Of a DNA stretch of 64,000 nucleotides, positions 1-10,343 are shown piece after piece. A program made the position numbers and the translations under genes. Each line of letters starts with the position of its first letter. Position 1 is the first letter of the stretch. The stretch comes from an uncultured Parabacteroides sp. (GTDB lineage Bacteria > Bacteroidota > Bacteroidia > Bacteroidales > Tannerellaceae): assembly GCA_900770835.1 (NCBI GenBank), contig CAAGLQ010000286.1:1-64000 (forward strand). The letters are read 5' to 3'. The notes below the pieces were generated by a model that searched no databases, was not told the DNA's origin, and was given only the letters and a program-made list of their open reading frames with translations.

Positions 1-102
1 AGGCGGCGAAACCTCCGGAACATCCTTGGATGCGAAGGAGACGGTAGGAGAAATTCAAAGCTGTGATACTGGTAAATAGGTATAGGGCTTTACAAGTATT
101 TA

Positions 103-110
103 TAGTTTTG
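103..110 (+). promoter_or_regulatory. Candidate Bacteroidetes -7 box (TAGTTTTG)
   Basis: TAGTTTTG matches TAnnTTTG and lies 57 bp before the ATG of the first gene. No clear -33 TTTG is visible at the usual spacing, so support is modest. Confidence 0.35.
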
Positions 111-166
111 AAAGACCGGTAGCTATAGATAAACATTTCCGTGAGGCTGATACAGTTTCTGACCTT

Positions 167-1684
167 ATGCCACTGATGAGTGCGCTGTGGCTGAAAGCAC
201 TGCCGGACAACTTAAGTGAGCGGTTGCGTGAGTGGTCGCTGGAGACTTTTACGGAGCGTACCTTGGGTGATTATGGAGTATTAGTCAACCCGACCGAGGT
301 TGCGGCGGATCATAAGACGCACCCTTGGCTGGTTTTATTGGATGGATCTGAACGTCAGATTTGTCAGGCCTATGATGATAGAGTGGCTTATCGTGGCGGA
401 GCGCTGACGGATATACAGGTGGTCAAGGGTTCTGCGGATCTGAGAGGTCAAAGGAGTGCTGACTGTTTGGCCGATAGTTTTGTGCTTGCTAAGAGGGTGG
501 CCAAGGTGTTGGCTCACGATCAATCAAAAGTGGAGGCAAAAGGGTGTCCTTTGGTGATTGGCTCGGATGAGGCTAAACTGGTCTTGCATGATAGCTATGG
601 CGAGACAACAGGGGCTTGCCGATGCATCGTGGAGTTTGGGGGCCGGTTATTATCCGCACAATCCGAGGGCGCAATCAAGGTGGACTGGGGTGGCATGCTG
701 CTGCAGACCGATAACGACAAGATTGGCTTTGGTGAGGGGGTGATCTTGAGCCAATCAGGTATCTCGGATGGGGCCTATAGCGAATTGATACCACGTATGA
801 AATTGCTGTCTCCCTTGACCGACGTGCGTTATCATCCGGAAATTTCATTGGAACAATTGAAGGAGTCCTATCAGTCAGGGATTTATAAAACCTTACATAA
901 TGGGTATGAGCTTGTCAATAATCAGTCACTGATTCCGTTGATTGAGCAGGCATCTTCCAAGACAGAGTTGGCGTGTCTGTTGCTTCCGTATACGCACCTA
1001 TTGATCAAAAGTGAACCCGTGGATTGCCTGATTGAGCGCTTCGCTCCTGAGTTATTAGCGGCCTATAATATATTGACTCCTCAAACACCTCATTTGGCGT
1101 TAAACGGTGCCTTCCCTGTGCATGTATTTGGGAATATGGCGGTGGATGTCGCTCTGTTAGGGAAAAGCGTTTATTGTCATGACTCATCGATTGGGATTGC
1201 TCGTTCCAGAACGTCCATGCGGCTTTCGGAACAGGCTGCGGGTATTGTCATGGACAATGGGAAGGTGAATGCCGTGGATCGCTCATTTGGTTTGTTGTTA
1301 GGGGATAGTATAGGGTCCTTTAAAGGCGAAAGCCGGTTTGTTGCGAAAGGCGATGCCATGGCGGTCGCCAATGACCGGAGTCAAGGTACCGGGCTTGAAC
1401 GTGCTGTTGTGCATGGTTTGGGATATAGCAAAGTGCAACTGAAGGATCATAGTACGGGATATCTGTCCTATAATAGCCAGGCACTGGTGTGGGGGCCAGA
1501 AGTTCAGTTTATCGCCGATGGCTTTAGCTGGGCGTATGTCAAAGGGGAAACGTATGGACTGAACCATGAATGCCGGGATCATGCGGTGAAAACGCGGGTG
1601 ATTAGAGAGCCTGAGTGGGAGAATCTGGTGAAATCGTTTGAATCGGATGTAGAGCGAAAGCAGAACATGGGTCGGAAGGTGTGA
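167..1684 (+). CDS. Hypothetical protein, 505 aa
   Basis: I do not recognise this protein. It is a long soluble-looking ORF without a signal peptide, membrane segment or familiar nucleotide-binding motif. The reading frame stays open upstream to a stop near position 83 but offers no other ATG, GTG or TTG start, so ATG 167 is used; ATG 176 is an alternative. The C-terminal half has many short beta-prone, glycine-rich stretches (for example GLLLGDSIGSFKGESRF), and the C-terminus is charged. It is followed by a separate promoter for the next gene and is probably its own transcription unit. It could be the last gene of an operon that begins outside the window. Confidence 0.7.
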   Translation: MPLMSALWLKALPDNLSERLREWSLETFTERTLGDYGVLVNPTEVAADHKTHPWLVLLDGSERQICQAYDDRVAYRGGALTDIQVVKGSADLRGQRSADCLADSFVLAKRVAKVLAHDQSKVEAKGCPLVIGSDEAKLVLHDSYGETTGACRCIVEFGGRLLSAQSEGAIKVDWGGMLLQTDNDKIGFGEGVILSQSGISDGAYSELIPRMKLLSPLTDVRYHPEISLEQLKESYQSGIYKTLHNGYELVNNQSLIPLIEQASSKTELACLLLPYTHLLIKSEPVDCLIERFAPELLAAYNILTPQTPHLALNGAFPVHVFGNMAVDVALLGKSVYCHDSSIGIARSRTSMRLSEQAAGIVMDNGKVNAVDRSFGLLLGDSIGSFKGESRFVAKGDAMAVANDRSQGTGLERAVVHGLGYSKVQLKDHSTGYLSYNSQALVWGPEVQFIADGFSWAYVKGETYGLNHECRDHAVKTRVIREPEWENLVKSFESDVERKQNMGRKV

Positions 1685-1766
1685 TCGCCTGAGGATTGTT
1701 GATTGAAGGGGTGATAGAGGCCTTGCAGTGAATTCTTTTCTGGGTTGGATACAAATTCAGGGTGGG

Positions 1767-1799
1767 TGCGTGGTTTTTGACGCATTTATCCTACATTTG
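1767..1799 (+). promoter_or_regulatory. Promoter with imperfect palindrome before 1813 gene
   Basis: A perfect TAnnTTTG -7 box (TACATTTG) lies at 1792-1799. Upstream, TGCGTGG and TGACGCA form an imperfect inverted repeat with a 4-bp spacer. It resembles the 18-35 kb operator family, but the spacer is 4 rather than 5 bp and the right arm starts 14 rather than 16 bp before the -7 box. Membership in that regulon is doubtful. Confidence 0.4.
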
Positions 1800-1812
1800 T
1801 AGCATCTAATTA

Positions 1813-2250
1813 ATGAACGACACTATGGCTAAAAGAGAAATACCTCTATTCATATTCGATAATCAACGTAAACATAGTATTGGTGCTTATGATTACTTGG
1901 TGTGTACAGATAAGGACAATGGTTTTGTAGCTCGCATTGACTATGTGGACGGTGTGGAGGAAATGGCAACTGACACTGTGCATGTAGGGTTGAAACACAA
2001 CGGTATTGCGATGCGTATGGAGATCAAACGTTTCATTGGCTGCAACGTGAAACCTTCTGAGGTGCGTACGCTCATGAAATTAGGCATGGACTATTGTGCG
2101 AAGGTGCAAATCATGAAGGTGGATACGAATGCTCCCTCTGTTGAGGAGTGTACCGCATTTCTACAAAAACTGATTGTGGGTAATCGAGCCAACTTGGGTA
2201 AGTTACCATCTGTGGAACGTGTAACGACAGAGAAGTCCTTGGCATGCTGA
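1813..2250 (+). CDS. Hypothetical protein, 145 aa
   Basis: A small unrecognised protein with mixed alpha/beta composition and no membrane segment or signal peptide. Two starts are possible: ATG 1813 (MNDTMAK) and ATG 1825 (MAKREIPLF). The -7 box ends at 1799, so 1813 would leave a leader of only a few bases and 1825 is at least as likely. It lies 36 bp upstream of the SF1 helicase on the same strand and is probably co-transcribed with it, so it may work with that helicase. No function can be assigned. Confidence 0.7.
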   Translation: MNDTMAKREIPLFIFDNQRKHSIGAYDYLVCTDKDNGFVARIDYVDGVEEMATDTVHVGLKHNGIAMRMEIKRFIGCNVKPSEVRTLMKLGMDYCAKVQIMKVDTNAPSVEECTAFLQKLIVGNRANLGKLPSVERVTTEKSLAC

Positions 2251-2286
2251 CTGCTACGTTGAAGCATTTAAAAGAAAGATAACAAC

Positions 2287-5200
2287 ATGGGACTTAATTT
2301 GGCCGGTGGTTTTGGACAGTTTGCCAATGCCTTGATTCAAAAGATCAAGCAAGCATTGGAGTATTTGAATAACGAACCCGATCATGCTGGTCGGGGAACA
2401 GTAGGGGAACAGAAGAGTGCTACGGCCTATTCCTCGTCTTATTCATCATCTTCATCTGATTCAGATGCTCGTGGTGCTGAGGCATCACAGAACTATCAGA
2501 ACCGATCTCTGCTGAGAGTGGTGCTCTATTGGCTCTATAACTGCTATTTCCAGCCGCTCGATGATGATAACAGTAGGGACAAACAAAAGCGAGATTCGAT
2601 CTCGTTGATCCATAGCAGGAAGAACATTATAGCGGTTGAGAGCTTATCGAACGCACTCAAAGTGGACGAGGAGCGTTGGCTTCAGGTGGGACATATCCAG
2701 CTGGCAGAAGTGCTTGACACCATCTTTGCTAATCAGGGATGGGATATGGAGGAGCTAAAGGGAGCATCTGTGCTTTTTCAGCTGAAAGTGAAATGTGTGG
2801 GTGTGAACTATTCTGCCACAGATCCTTATTCTCGTTTGTTGTTTCAATATCAGCCGGACACGTTTAAACTGTCACCCTATCTTTTCTTGTTTTCACCGAA
2901 ATACCTCCAGGGAAGGAAAGGCTCCGCAAACTTGACAATAGATGCTATCCTGCAACATAAGGAGTTTTGTGAATCGAAGAACTTGGAGCTGGAGGAGTAT
3001 CGAGCCAATGCGAAGCTTGATAAAGCTGTTTTCACGCTCCGTCGTTTGTATGAACTGATCAATGAATCTCTGTATGAGCTGGGTTGGGAGAAGGTGATCA
3101 AACTGGAGGATCATCCGGGTGCGAACGATCAGTATATCGTGGATTTCTATAAGGTCGATGAGTCTGATCAGGTGTTGAATCGGGATTTCTATTTTGATGA
3201 TCTCAACTTTATCTTTCAGGAGTCACTACGCAATCCGGGATACAGTGGGGTATTGCTGCCTATGGCGCATGCCCTGTTCGATCCGGCTATTGCTGCCGAA
3301 TCATGGTACTCGGACGAGCATTTGCGACAATGGCTTTCTCTCGATCGCTACTCTTCTGCCCGCTGGCCGTCTCCCTATTCCCCGGCCTTGATGCAACAAA
3401 TTGCGGTGAACTTGGCCACGAAGGCTTCTACACCTAAGAAACAACCGGTATTCTCAGTCAATGGCCCTCCTGGTACGGGTAAGACCACGCTGCTCAAGGA
3501 TATTATTGCTCAAAAGGTGTTCGAACGGGCGAAGCTGATTGCGGATATGAATGGCTACTGCTTCGAAAAAGCGATCCGTTTTCGTGCGGAGATTGGGAAT
3601 GATACCAAGCATTTCACGATCAATCCGCTTAAACCGGAGTTTAGAGCTTGTAATATACTGGTGGCCTCCTGTAACAATGCCGCTGTGGAAAACTTGACTC
3701 GAGAGCTTCCGGATCGAGCCAATATGGAGAAGCCGGAGGATCTGAAAGGGGGCATGCCTATGGATGTGGATTACTTTAGCGAACGGGCTACCAAGTTGCT
3801 GCAAACGTTGCGTGGCGATGCTTCCGAGGCTTGGGGCTTAATCGCCGTTCCTCTTGGTAAACGACAGAACATTGATGTTTTTTTGGAAACCTGCATGGAT
3901 GATCTCTGGGTGGAACTCAAAGAAATGGGTGGCGATAATCCTTTGGGAAAATTGCGACAGACAATCCAGTCGTTTAACAAGCAGGTCGATGAGGTGGAGT
4001 CCCTGCGCATGAGTTTGAGACAGAAGGGTGGTAATTTGGAAGATGTCTCCTCGGACAAAGCCCAGATAGGGAATCCTTACCACGATGAGGCTTTCAATCG
4101 AGCACGTGAACGGTTGTTCTATGCCTCTTTGGCTGTGTTGAAACAGTTTAATGCCCTGCCGGCAATGCGAAGCAATGTGATGGCGACGCTGTTCTATCTA
4201 AGGAAGCGAAAACTCAAAGTAAGTAAACTATACTACGAGAAATCCGATGAGTTGGAGAATGTGGAGTTCCTACTGCGTGACTATGCGCCTTATGCTTTTG
4301 ATACGCTATTCAGCTTGGTGCCGGTTATCTCTACGACCTTTGCCTCTGTGGGGGCTATGTTTGCCGACCTGAAAGATCCGGGTCGGTTAGGGTGTCTCAT
4401 CGTGGACGAGGCGGGACAGGCCGCTCCCTATATGGCGGCCGGTGCGCTATGGCGTGCCTCGCAAACGATCGTTGTGGGTGATCCCAAGCAGGTTGAGCCT
4501 GTCGTAAAGACGGATGCGATTGTGAAACGTTATATCCGAGGGTTGCTGCATTTAATGGATGTGGAGTTCTTGCACGAGGAGATCTCCTTGCAGACGATGG
4601 CTGATGTGACCAATCCCTATGGGGGTTATATCGGTGAATGTATCCCTCGCAACTGGGTGGGTTGCCCACTGCGGGTGCATCGGCGTTGCTGCGAACCGAT
4701 GTTTTCAATCTCCAATCGGACTTCGTACAACGGCACGATGATCTTAGGCGGTGACGCTGTTTTGTCTCCGAAAAAGGCCGCAGAGATGTTACTGCCTAAG
4801 AGTGGCTGGTGGAATGTGTCGGGAAAAGTTGAGCAGGGGAACCATTACGTAGAAGCCCAAGGCCAGGCGGCGTTTGAACTGGTTCAGGAGTGGATGGCGC
4901 ATTGGTTGGGTGTGGATGAACAATCACGCCAGAAATTATTTGTGATCTCACCCTTCAAATCGGTGGTGCGTGCGTTCAAAAGGAAGGTGAATGGCTATTT
5001 AAAGACTCAACCGAAATGGAAGGAGTCCTTTGGTGGGTGGGCGAGTAGCTGTGTAGGTACGGTGCATACCTTCCAAGGCAAGGAGGCCGAGGAGGTGATC
5101 TTCCTCTTGGGTTGTGACCGAAGTAAGGTAAGCTCTGCGCAATGGGTCAACTCGAACATTCTGAACGTGGCGGTGACCCGTGCTAAGTGTCGGGTGTACT

Positions 5201-5667
5201 TCATCGGTGACTGGGCGGTCTGGGAGCAGAACAAGGTCTTTGCGAAGAACATCGTGTTCGATCCTGCGGATAGCGAGGGGGAGCCGTTGGTGAAATTCAG
5301 CTCTCGGGATGAACTGCTTGAGCTCCTTGAACCGAAGTTGACGGACGAGGAGTTGCAGGATAGGCTGGGTGTCACCCCGTATCTCAAATGGAGCGTGCTC
5401 TCTTGCGGTGAAACGGAAGAGGACGACGTTTTTATCCAGGATCGGGAACGAGGCTGGATCTTTCGGATCCGTTTTAAGGAGTGGGGCGATTTTCCTTTGG
5501 AACCCTACCGAATTTGTTGGTGTTACATTTCTCAGATGGATATGTCTGCGACGTGTGCCTTGGTCTATCCGTTGCGGGTCGATGCGGATCAAGAGACGAT
5601 CGAACAGGCTTTGCAAGAGGCTTGCTTGTTCTATGACAACTATCTGCATGTTGTGATGTATGAGTGA
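2287..5667 (+). CDS. Superfamily 1 helicase, UPF1/DNA2-like, 1126 aa
   Basis: Large AAA_11/AAA_12-type SF1 helicase. Motifs in order: Walker A GPPGTGKTT from residue 393; Walker B with D707-E708 (LIVDEAGQ); motif III GDPKQ at 731-735; GTVHTFQGKEAEEV; and motif VI NVAVTRAK around 960-967, with the arginine finger at R965. Residues 1-390 are a family-specific extension that starts with a Ser-rich low-complexity linker (about residues 55-70). The C-terminal ~130 residues lie beyond the helicase core. The family unwinds nucleic acid with ATP; the substrate here is unknown. SF1 helicases of this type occur in defence systems and on mobile elements, but no nuclease partner is evident here. A REP-like word (AACAGTAGGGGA) at 2397 encodes part of the N-terminal linker. 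Confidence 0.9.
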   Translation: MGLNLAGGFGQFANALIQKIKQALEYLNNEPDHAGRGTVGEQKSATAYSSSYSSSSSDSDARGAEASQNYQNRSLLRVVLYWLYNCYFQPLDDDNSRDKQKRDSISLIHSRKNIIAVESLSNALKVDEERWLQVGHIQLAEVLDTIFANQGWDMEELKGASVLFQLKVKCVGVNYSATDPYSRLLFQYQPDTFKLSPYLFLFSPKYLQGRKGSANLTIDAILQHKEFCESKNLELEEYRANAKLDKAVFTLRRLYELINESLYELGWEKVIKLEDHPGANDQYIVDFYKVDESDQVLNRDFYFDDLNFIFQESLRNPGYSGVLLPMAHALFDPAIAAESWYSDEHLRQWLSLDRYSSARWPSPYSPALMQQIAVNLATKASTPKKQPVFSVNGPPGTGKTTLLKDIIAQKVFERAKLIADMNGYCFEKAIRFRAEIGNDTKHFTINPLKPEFRACNILVASCNNAAVENLTRELPDRANMEKPEDLKGGMPMDVDYFSERATKLLQTLRGDASEAWGLIAVPLGKRQNIDVFLETCMDDLWVELKEMGGDNPLGKLRQTIQSFNKQVDEVESLRMSLRQKGGNLEDVSSDKAQIGNPYHDEAFNRARERLFYASLAVLKQFNALPAMRSNVMATLFYLRKRKLKVSKLYYEKSDELENVEFLLRDYAPYAFDTLFSLVPVISTTFASVGAMFADLKDPGRLGCLIVDEAGQAAPYMAAGALWRASQTIVVGDPKQVEPVVKTDAIVKRYIRGLLHLMDVEFLHEEISLQTMADVTNPYGGYIGECIPRNWVGCPLRVHRRCCEPMFSISNRTSYNGTMILGGDAVLSPKKAAEMLLPKSGWWNVSGKVEQGNHYVEAQGQAAFELVQEWMAHWLGVDEQSRQKLFVISPFKSVVRAFKRKVNGYLKTQPKWKESFGGWASSCVGTVHTFQGKEAEEVIFLLGCDRSKVSSAQWVNSNILNVAVTRAKCRVYFIGDWAVWEQNKVFAKNIVFDPADSEGEPLVKFSSRDELLELLEPKLTDEELQDRLGVTPYLKWSVLSCGETEEDDVFIQDRERGWIFRIRFKEWGDFPLEPYRICWCYISQMDMSATCALVYPLRVDADQETIEQALQEACLFYDNYLHVVMYE

Positions 5668-5692
5668 TCGTTGATCAGCTGTTTTTTGCGGG

Positions 5693-5728
5693 AACAGTAG
5701 GGGAATAGCGACCGGAGCGGTCGCTATT
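5693..5728 (+). repeat. REP-like element: GTAG head plus 11-bp-stem hairpin
   Basis: AACAGTAGGGG (5693-5703) is followed at once by a perfect stem-loop with arms AATAGCGACCG (5704-5714) and CGGTCGCTATT (5718-5728) around a GAG loop. A GTAG head followed by a palindrome is the classic layout of REP sequences. It sits between the helicase and the next gene and could also act as a transcript 3' end, but no T-run follows. Confidence 0.6.
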
Positions 5729-5833
5729 AACATATATTATACCTGTAATGGTGGGGTGTTCGCTAAGGGCGGGTTTCCCATTCAGTTAAAATGCTGTACT
5801 TTCGCAGCATAAACTTGTAACCAAGACCTTTCT

Positions 5834-7594
5834 ATGACAAATAAAGAGAGAGCTTTTGCGATTGTTTGTTTGGACACGGGCAGGCATATGACCGAGACTG
5901 TGGCTCAACAGTTTCACATGTCCGTGGAGGAACTAGAGACGGAACTGGCGATCTTCCGCTGTTCTTCGATATATGTCAAACAATATGCGACCTATGTGGA
6001 GCGACAGAAAAAGGAGCTTCTAAAGGACTGTTCATTCACTCCGTGGCGGGATAATTTCACCATGCGGCAGCTGCCGAATAAACGCATCGAGTGCATTGTC
6101 CGTGATGAGAATACTAAATTGCCGTTTCTTTATCATGCCTACCTGCCTGGCAAAGATTATCTTGATCATATTAATGAGCGATCCTCGTGGGTGGGTAATG
6201 ATGCGTTTAACTATGTGATTACTTATGAGCAGATCGGTCTCTGGCAGAGCCGAGCGGTGGATACGCAACTGCGATTCCTGGTCATGCGCTTCGATGCGGC
6301 GACTTTTCTACCCTTCCGTCGGACGATTAACTATTTAGAATATGAGCGGATAACCGGCGTGCCTTTCCCTGAGAATCCCGATGACTCGAAGTCCAAAGTG
6401 CTGACGCCAGTGTTTAAGACGCCGCCCTTCCTGAGTCAGAAAATCGAGGAGGCGAACGAACGGGCCGCTAAGTGTCAGTTGGGGGAGTTCCTCGCTCGCA
6501 GCGAAGTGAAGTTCCAGCGGGACGATGATTGGGTGGATCATTTGATTACGGATAGGGAACGAGAGGCAGCGTCGGAACTGATCGAGATGCCCGATCTGGA
6601 TCGGTTGAAGAGACTGGCTGAGGATGGGCCTTGCCAGGAGGAGTGGGACCTGCTCCGCTATATCGATGGTTTCTATAAAAAATGGGGGCTTCTGGAGCTG
6701 ATGCGGACGGCAGAGACTGCCGGAAACTTGACTGCTTTTAAGATGCAGGTGCGGGCGATCTGGGAACAGGCCAAAGCGGAAAGTACTAAAGAATCTGAGG
6801 TGGTTGAACCGCAGGTTTTTCGTAAGAAGTCTCCCTGGCAGGATAACTCGATGTTCGGGAGTGTGGAGATGGTACAAGGTATCGAGTCCCATCGTATGTC
6901 GGATGATGAAGAAAACGAGGAGGACGACGAGGAGAATGCGGATGAAAGGGTAGAGATCCAACGGATTTTAGAGGAATTGGAGGGGATTACTAATCCGATG
7001 GAATGCAGAAGAGATTTACAGCTGATGGAGAAGTTCCTGCGACGCCAAAAGCCGCAGGTGGTCCAGCGGATCGTGCAGGACTACCGGCGTAAGGTATCCC
7101 CGAATCTGCATCCCAAAATTCGGTCGGCCGTAGAGGTGTACTTGAATCGATGCCTTGCCGCAAGCTCACGGGTCGAGAACACGGAAGAGAGAGCTGAATC
7201 GTATGTCATGGGTGAGTCAATAGCTAGTCATACGGTGCCTGAAACAGCACCGGTTTCGGAGCCTGTCGCTCCGGTAGTCGAGGAGCCGCCTGTGGCTCCC
7301 ACCAAACCCACTTTGGGGGATGTGATGAACCGGCGTCGAACCTTATTGTCCCAACTACGGGCGGGCCTGGATCCGGATCTGCTACGGGAGCTTCAGGCGA
7401 CTGAGAATGAGCTGCTGGCTTTGCCTATTGCGGCCCAACCAGCGGGTTTCCCCGAGCGGGATACGTTGCTGCTGTATCTCTATTCCGTGGCGAAAATCAA
7501 GACGGGATCGGGCATGACACAGCGGGTGATGGTGCAGCTGAGCGATGACGAGGTGAACGATTTTTTAGCGTTGCAAAAGAAAGGGTTGAGATAA
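5834..7594 (+). CDS. Hypothetical protein, 586 aa, acidic linker
   Basis: Unrecognised. The N-terminal ~65 residues are helical and could form a small helix-turn-helix (MTETVAQQFHMSVEELETEL). A very acidic stretch (SDDEENEEDDEENADE, about residues 355-375) and a Pro/Val/Glu-rich linker near residues 470-495 separate folded parts. The C-terminal ~90 residues are helical. There is no signal peptide or membrane span. ATG 5834 follows a -7-like TACTTTCG near 5793. The stop lies 1 bp before the next ATG (TAAGATG), so translation is probably coupled to the membrane-anchored 915-aa protein, and the two may form a complex. Confidence 0.75.
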   Translation: MTNKERAFAIVCLDTGRHMTETVAQQFHMSVEELETELAIFRCSSIYVKQYATYVERQKKELLKDCSFTPWRDNFTMRQLPNKRIECIVRDENTKLPFLYHAYLPGKDYLDHINERSSWVGNDAFNYVITYEQIGLWQSRAVDTQLRFLVMRFDAATFLPFRRTINYLEYERITGVPFPENPDDSKSKVLTPVFKTPPFLSQKIEEANERAAKCQLGEFLARSEVKFQRDDDWVDHLITDREREAASELIEMPDLDRLKRLAEDGPCQEEWDLLRYIDGFYKKWGLLELMRTAETAGNLTAFKMQVRAIWEQAKAESTKESEVVEPQVFRKKSPWQDNSMFGSVEMVQGIESHRMSDDEENEEDDEENADERVEIQRILEELEGITNPMECRRDLQLMEKFLRRQKPQVVQRIVQDYRRKVSPNLHPKIRSAVEVYLNRCLAASSRVENTEERAESYVMGESIASHTVPETAPVSEPVAPVVEEPPVAPTKPTLGDVMNRRRTLLSQLRAGLDPDLLRELQATENELLALPIAAQPAGFPERDTLLLYLYSVAKIKTGSGMTQRVMVQLSDDEVNDFLALQKKGLR

Positions 7595-7595
7595 G

Positions 7596-10343
7596 ATGGC
7601 TAAAACGGATAATCAACAACGGACAGCGGGTCAGGCTGCTGGTCAACAGTCGGATGCGACTCGCGCAGGTGGTGGCGAGGAGAGGGCACGGCGTGAGGCT
7701 AATCAGCCTGCGGGTGATCAATCATTCTCTCAGAATGGATCTGGATATGCGAACAATGGGGGGCAACAGCCGCAAGGAGCGGCTGCTCCTAAGAAGGGGC
7801 TTGGCACGCTTTTGTTGGTCGGCATTGGTTCTTTGATTGGGTGGAGTATTCAAGGGTTGATCTCCGCGATCAGAGGGCCTATTTGGAAGGGGGCGAAAGC
7901 GGGATTCTCCTTCGTGCGGCCTTATGCCGAGGATATGTTTTTCAACTGGGTCGGACAGAAGGGTACGGTTGTGGAGGTGCGTGACCGCAAGAGTAACGAG
8001 GTGATCGACCGGATCGTGTTTGACCGGAATGGTCGCTCGGTTGATGGACTGAAACTGGATCCACAGCAGCTGATGGAGCGTTACAAGATCAACGGGTACG
8101 GTCGGGATGTGGAGATTAACCTGTATGCGGTGCCGGATATTACCTATTATCGGGGTTTCAAATTTAAACCGTTGGAGGAATCGCAGCTGGCGCAGCGGTT
8201 TATCTTACGGGAGGAAATGTGGAAGACCAAGTCCAAAGGGACTTCTTCCATGGGGCTGGATGCGGCCTATAAGGCATTTAACCGGAATCAGGATATTCGG
8301 TATTACCAGTCCTTGCTGAAGCAATACATGGACCAAGGGGATTTTGGAAAGGCATTTGGGTTGCTGCGCCAGACGATGAAACAGGATACAACGAATGGGG
8401 TCTCTATCTTTAATCACCTGATGCTGGCGATCGATGAGGATCGGGGGAATTGGCTGTCGCGCATGAAAGGCCATGAGATAGGCACCTTACAGAAAATATT
8501 AAGAGAATCCACCGATCGGCTGTATTTAAATGGGGTCGAGGACTATGTGGATGTCGATATGGCTACGCTCTCGGTGACGGAACGGGTGTTGGCCCGTACG
8601 TTTATCGCCGATCGGGCATGTGTCATCTGTGAGTATGAGGAGCTGTATCCGCAGGTGCGAGCGGCGCTCAGCAGATTTGATCTGGAGCAGGAGTGGCAGG
8701 CCAAACGGGATAAGTTTTGGGAACAGGACGAGGCGGAGATCTGGTCATTGTGTGTGTGGGCGAAGGATTGCGAGGCTACCCGTATCCTGAATGAGCAGGC
8801 GGAGATCCTGCTGAAGGGTGTGGCGGATGCATCCGACATCAGTCATCTGCTGCCCAACTTTGAGAAGGGCGACTCGCCAGTTGCCCAGTACTTGGCGAGC
8901 GTGTATGAGTTCCAACAGGCCTGCAGCAGCAACTATCGGGAGAAACGGGATCAGATGTGGGAGCTGTATGGCCACCCGGATGTACAAAAATTGGAACTGG
9001 CCAAGCTAAACGAACTGTTGTCCAAAAAGAGAAACCCGGATGAGCTGATGCTGGAGCCGGATCGGCTGCGTGAGGTGGCAACGGTGATGGCTAACCTCTA
9101 TATGGGTGGGATCAAGGAGACGAACGATGAGCTGGATCGGTTGCGCAAAACGAACCCGATCCTGAAAAAGATGCTGAATAGTGACGAGTTTCAGCGTGAA
9201 TTCCGACGGGCTGTCAATATCAAGGGGATTCCCTTGGATGAGCTGGATGGGGCTCAGGAGCAAACGGATGATCCCGATCGAAAGGTCGTGGTACTGGAGG
9301 CCGAGGAGGTCACACCGGACTATCAAGGGGTCAGACCGGAACATAACCCGGAGGAGTTTGTCAGTAGCTCAGAGATGCATGTGCCGACGGAGTTTACGCC
9401 GTCGGTGGACACGATACCGTTGGAGGACTACGATGAGATGGCGCAGCAGGCTAAGGTGGAGCTGGGTGTCTCTGCGCCGATGAGCAGGCCCGAGTCCGAA
9501 CTTGTCGAGACGGCAGCGCCCAGTGAGAAGGTGCGTCTCTCCTCGTTTTATCCCCGATTCGATGCCTCTGTGCCGGATCGGCCGGAGCTGCTGACAGAGC
9601 TGGGTATCCACCGGCTACCGATTGATGATGAGCAGGCTCTAAAGGGGGCCGTGGCGCATGTCTGGAGCGAGGCGATGGCGCTTTGCCTAAACCTGGCGAC
9701 TCCACAGCAGATTCGTAAAGAGGGTGTGTCGGGCTCCTTGATTAAATCGGAGGATCGGTTGCATGAGATTGGATCGACATTGGATAAATTGCTTACGTTG
9801 TATCAACCGATCCTGGAGGATCTGCGGGTGGCGTGTGAGATGGAATCGGTGGAACAGCTGGTGGATAAGGTCCTGAAGGATCAACAGGCGCGTGAGATCG
9901 AGGAGGTACACAACATGAATCAGGAGATGGCTCCTAATATGACTGTGCAGGAAGCACAGGCTGTAGCGGATAGTCTAATGAAGACAAACCCATCCTCCGT
10001 TCCACCCGACTTTTATGCGGTGATGTTTGACTTCACATTTCCCTCTAACGATGGGATGCAGGAGCCTTCCGTGCAATATATGATGCAACGGGCAAACCGT
10101 ATTGTGGCCCTCTCCGATGCGGTCAAAGAGGGACGGGTCGAGGAGGAGCACCTGTTGGCGCTCTTCCATGATGAGCCGATGGGTATCGTGGGTGTTCCGA
10201 GTAATGCCACTGCCCAACAGATCGTGGCGGGCATCGAGGCGCTCAAGGCGAGCTATGAGACCAAGAAGGCGGAGTTTCTCAATGATCGATTGAAACAGCC
10301 GGAGCATAGGGCGTCACATGCATCAAAAGGGTTTAAGCGGTGA
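7596..10343 (+). CDS. Hypothetical membrane-anchored protein, 915 aa
   Basis: Unrecognised. The first ~65 residues are Gln/Gly/Ala-rich and disordered-looking. One strongly hydrophobic segment follows at residues 69-91 (GTLLLVGIGSLIGWSIQGLI), then a short beta-rich part with GTVVEVRDRKSNEVIDRIVF. The rest (residues 200-915) is mostly helical, with a charged Glu/Pro-rich linker around 560-640. It is probably inner-membrane anchored with most of its mass in the cytoplasm, though topology is uncertain. The start is 1 bp after the previous stop, and its 3' end overlaps the next gene by 4 bp (GTGA), which indicates tight co-translation of three genes. Confidence 0.75.
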   Translation: MAKTDNQQRTAGQAAGQQSDATRAGGGEERARREANQPAGDQSFSQNGSGYANNGGQQPQGAAAPKKGLGTLLLVGIGSLIGWSIQGLISAIRGPIWKGAKAGFSFVRPYAEDMFFNWVGQKGTVVEVRDRKSNEVIDRIVFDRNGRSVDGLKLDPQQLMERYKINGYGRDVEINLYAVPDITYYRGFKFKPLEESQLAQRFILREEMWKTKSKGTSSMGLDAAYKAFNRNQDIRYYQSLLKQYMDQGDFGKAFGLLRQTMKQDTTNGVSIFNHLMLAIDEDRGNWLSRMKGHEIGTLQKILRESTDRLYLNGVEDYVDVDMATLSVTERVLARTFIADRACVICEYEELYPQVRAALSRFDLEQEWQAKRDKFWEQDEAEIWSLCVWAKDCEATRILNEQAEILLKGVADASDISHLLPNFEKGDSPVAQYLASVYEFQQACSSNYREKRDQMWELYGHPDVQKLELAKLNELLSKKRNPDELMLEPDRLREVATVMANLYMGGIKETNDELDRLRKTNPILKKMLNSDEFQREFRRAVNIKGIPLDELDGAQEQTDDPDRKVVVLEAEEVTPDYQGVRPEHNPEEFVSSSEMHVPTEFTPSVDTIPLEDYDEMAQQAKVELGVSAPMSRPESELVETAAPSEKVRLSSFYPRFDASVPDRPELLTELGIHRLPIDDEQALKGAVAHVWSEAMALCLNLATPQQIRKEGVSGSLIKSEDRLHEIGSTLDKLLTLYQPILEDLRVACEMESVEQLVDKVLKDQQAREIEEVHNMNQEMAPNMTVQEAQAVADSLMKTNPSSVPPDFYAVMFDFTFPSNDGMQEPSVQYMMQRANRIVALSDAVKEGRVEEEHLLALFHDEPMGIVGVPSNATAQQIVAGIEALKASYETKKAEFLNDRLKQPEHRASHASKGFKR

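Noticed and set aside
1767..1784. Seventh member of the palindrome regulon
   Set aside because: Spacer is 4 bp and distance to the -7 box is 14 bp, both unlike the six consistent sites.
4999..5733. 244-aa minus-strand ORF opposite the helicase gene
   Set aside because: A shadow of the helicase coding sequence; the plus strand has all SF1 motifs.
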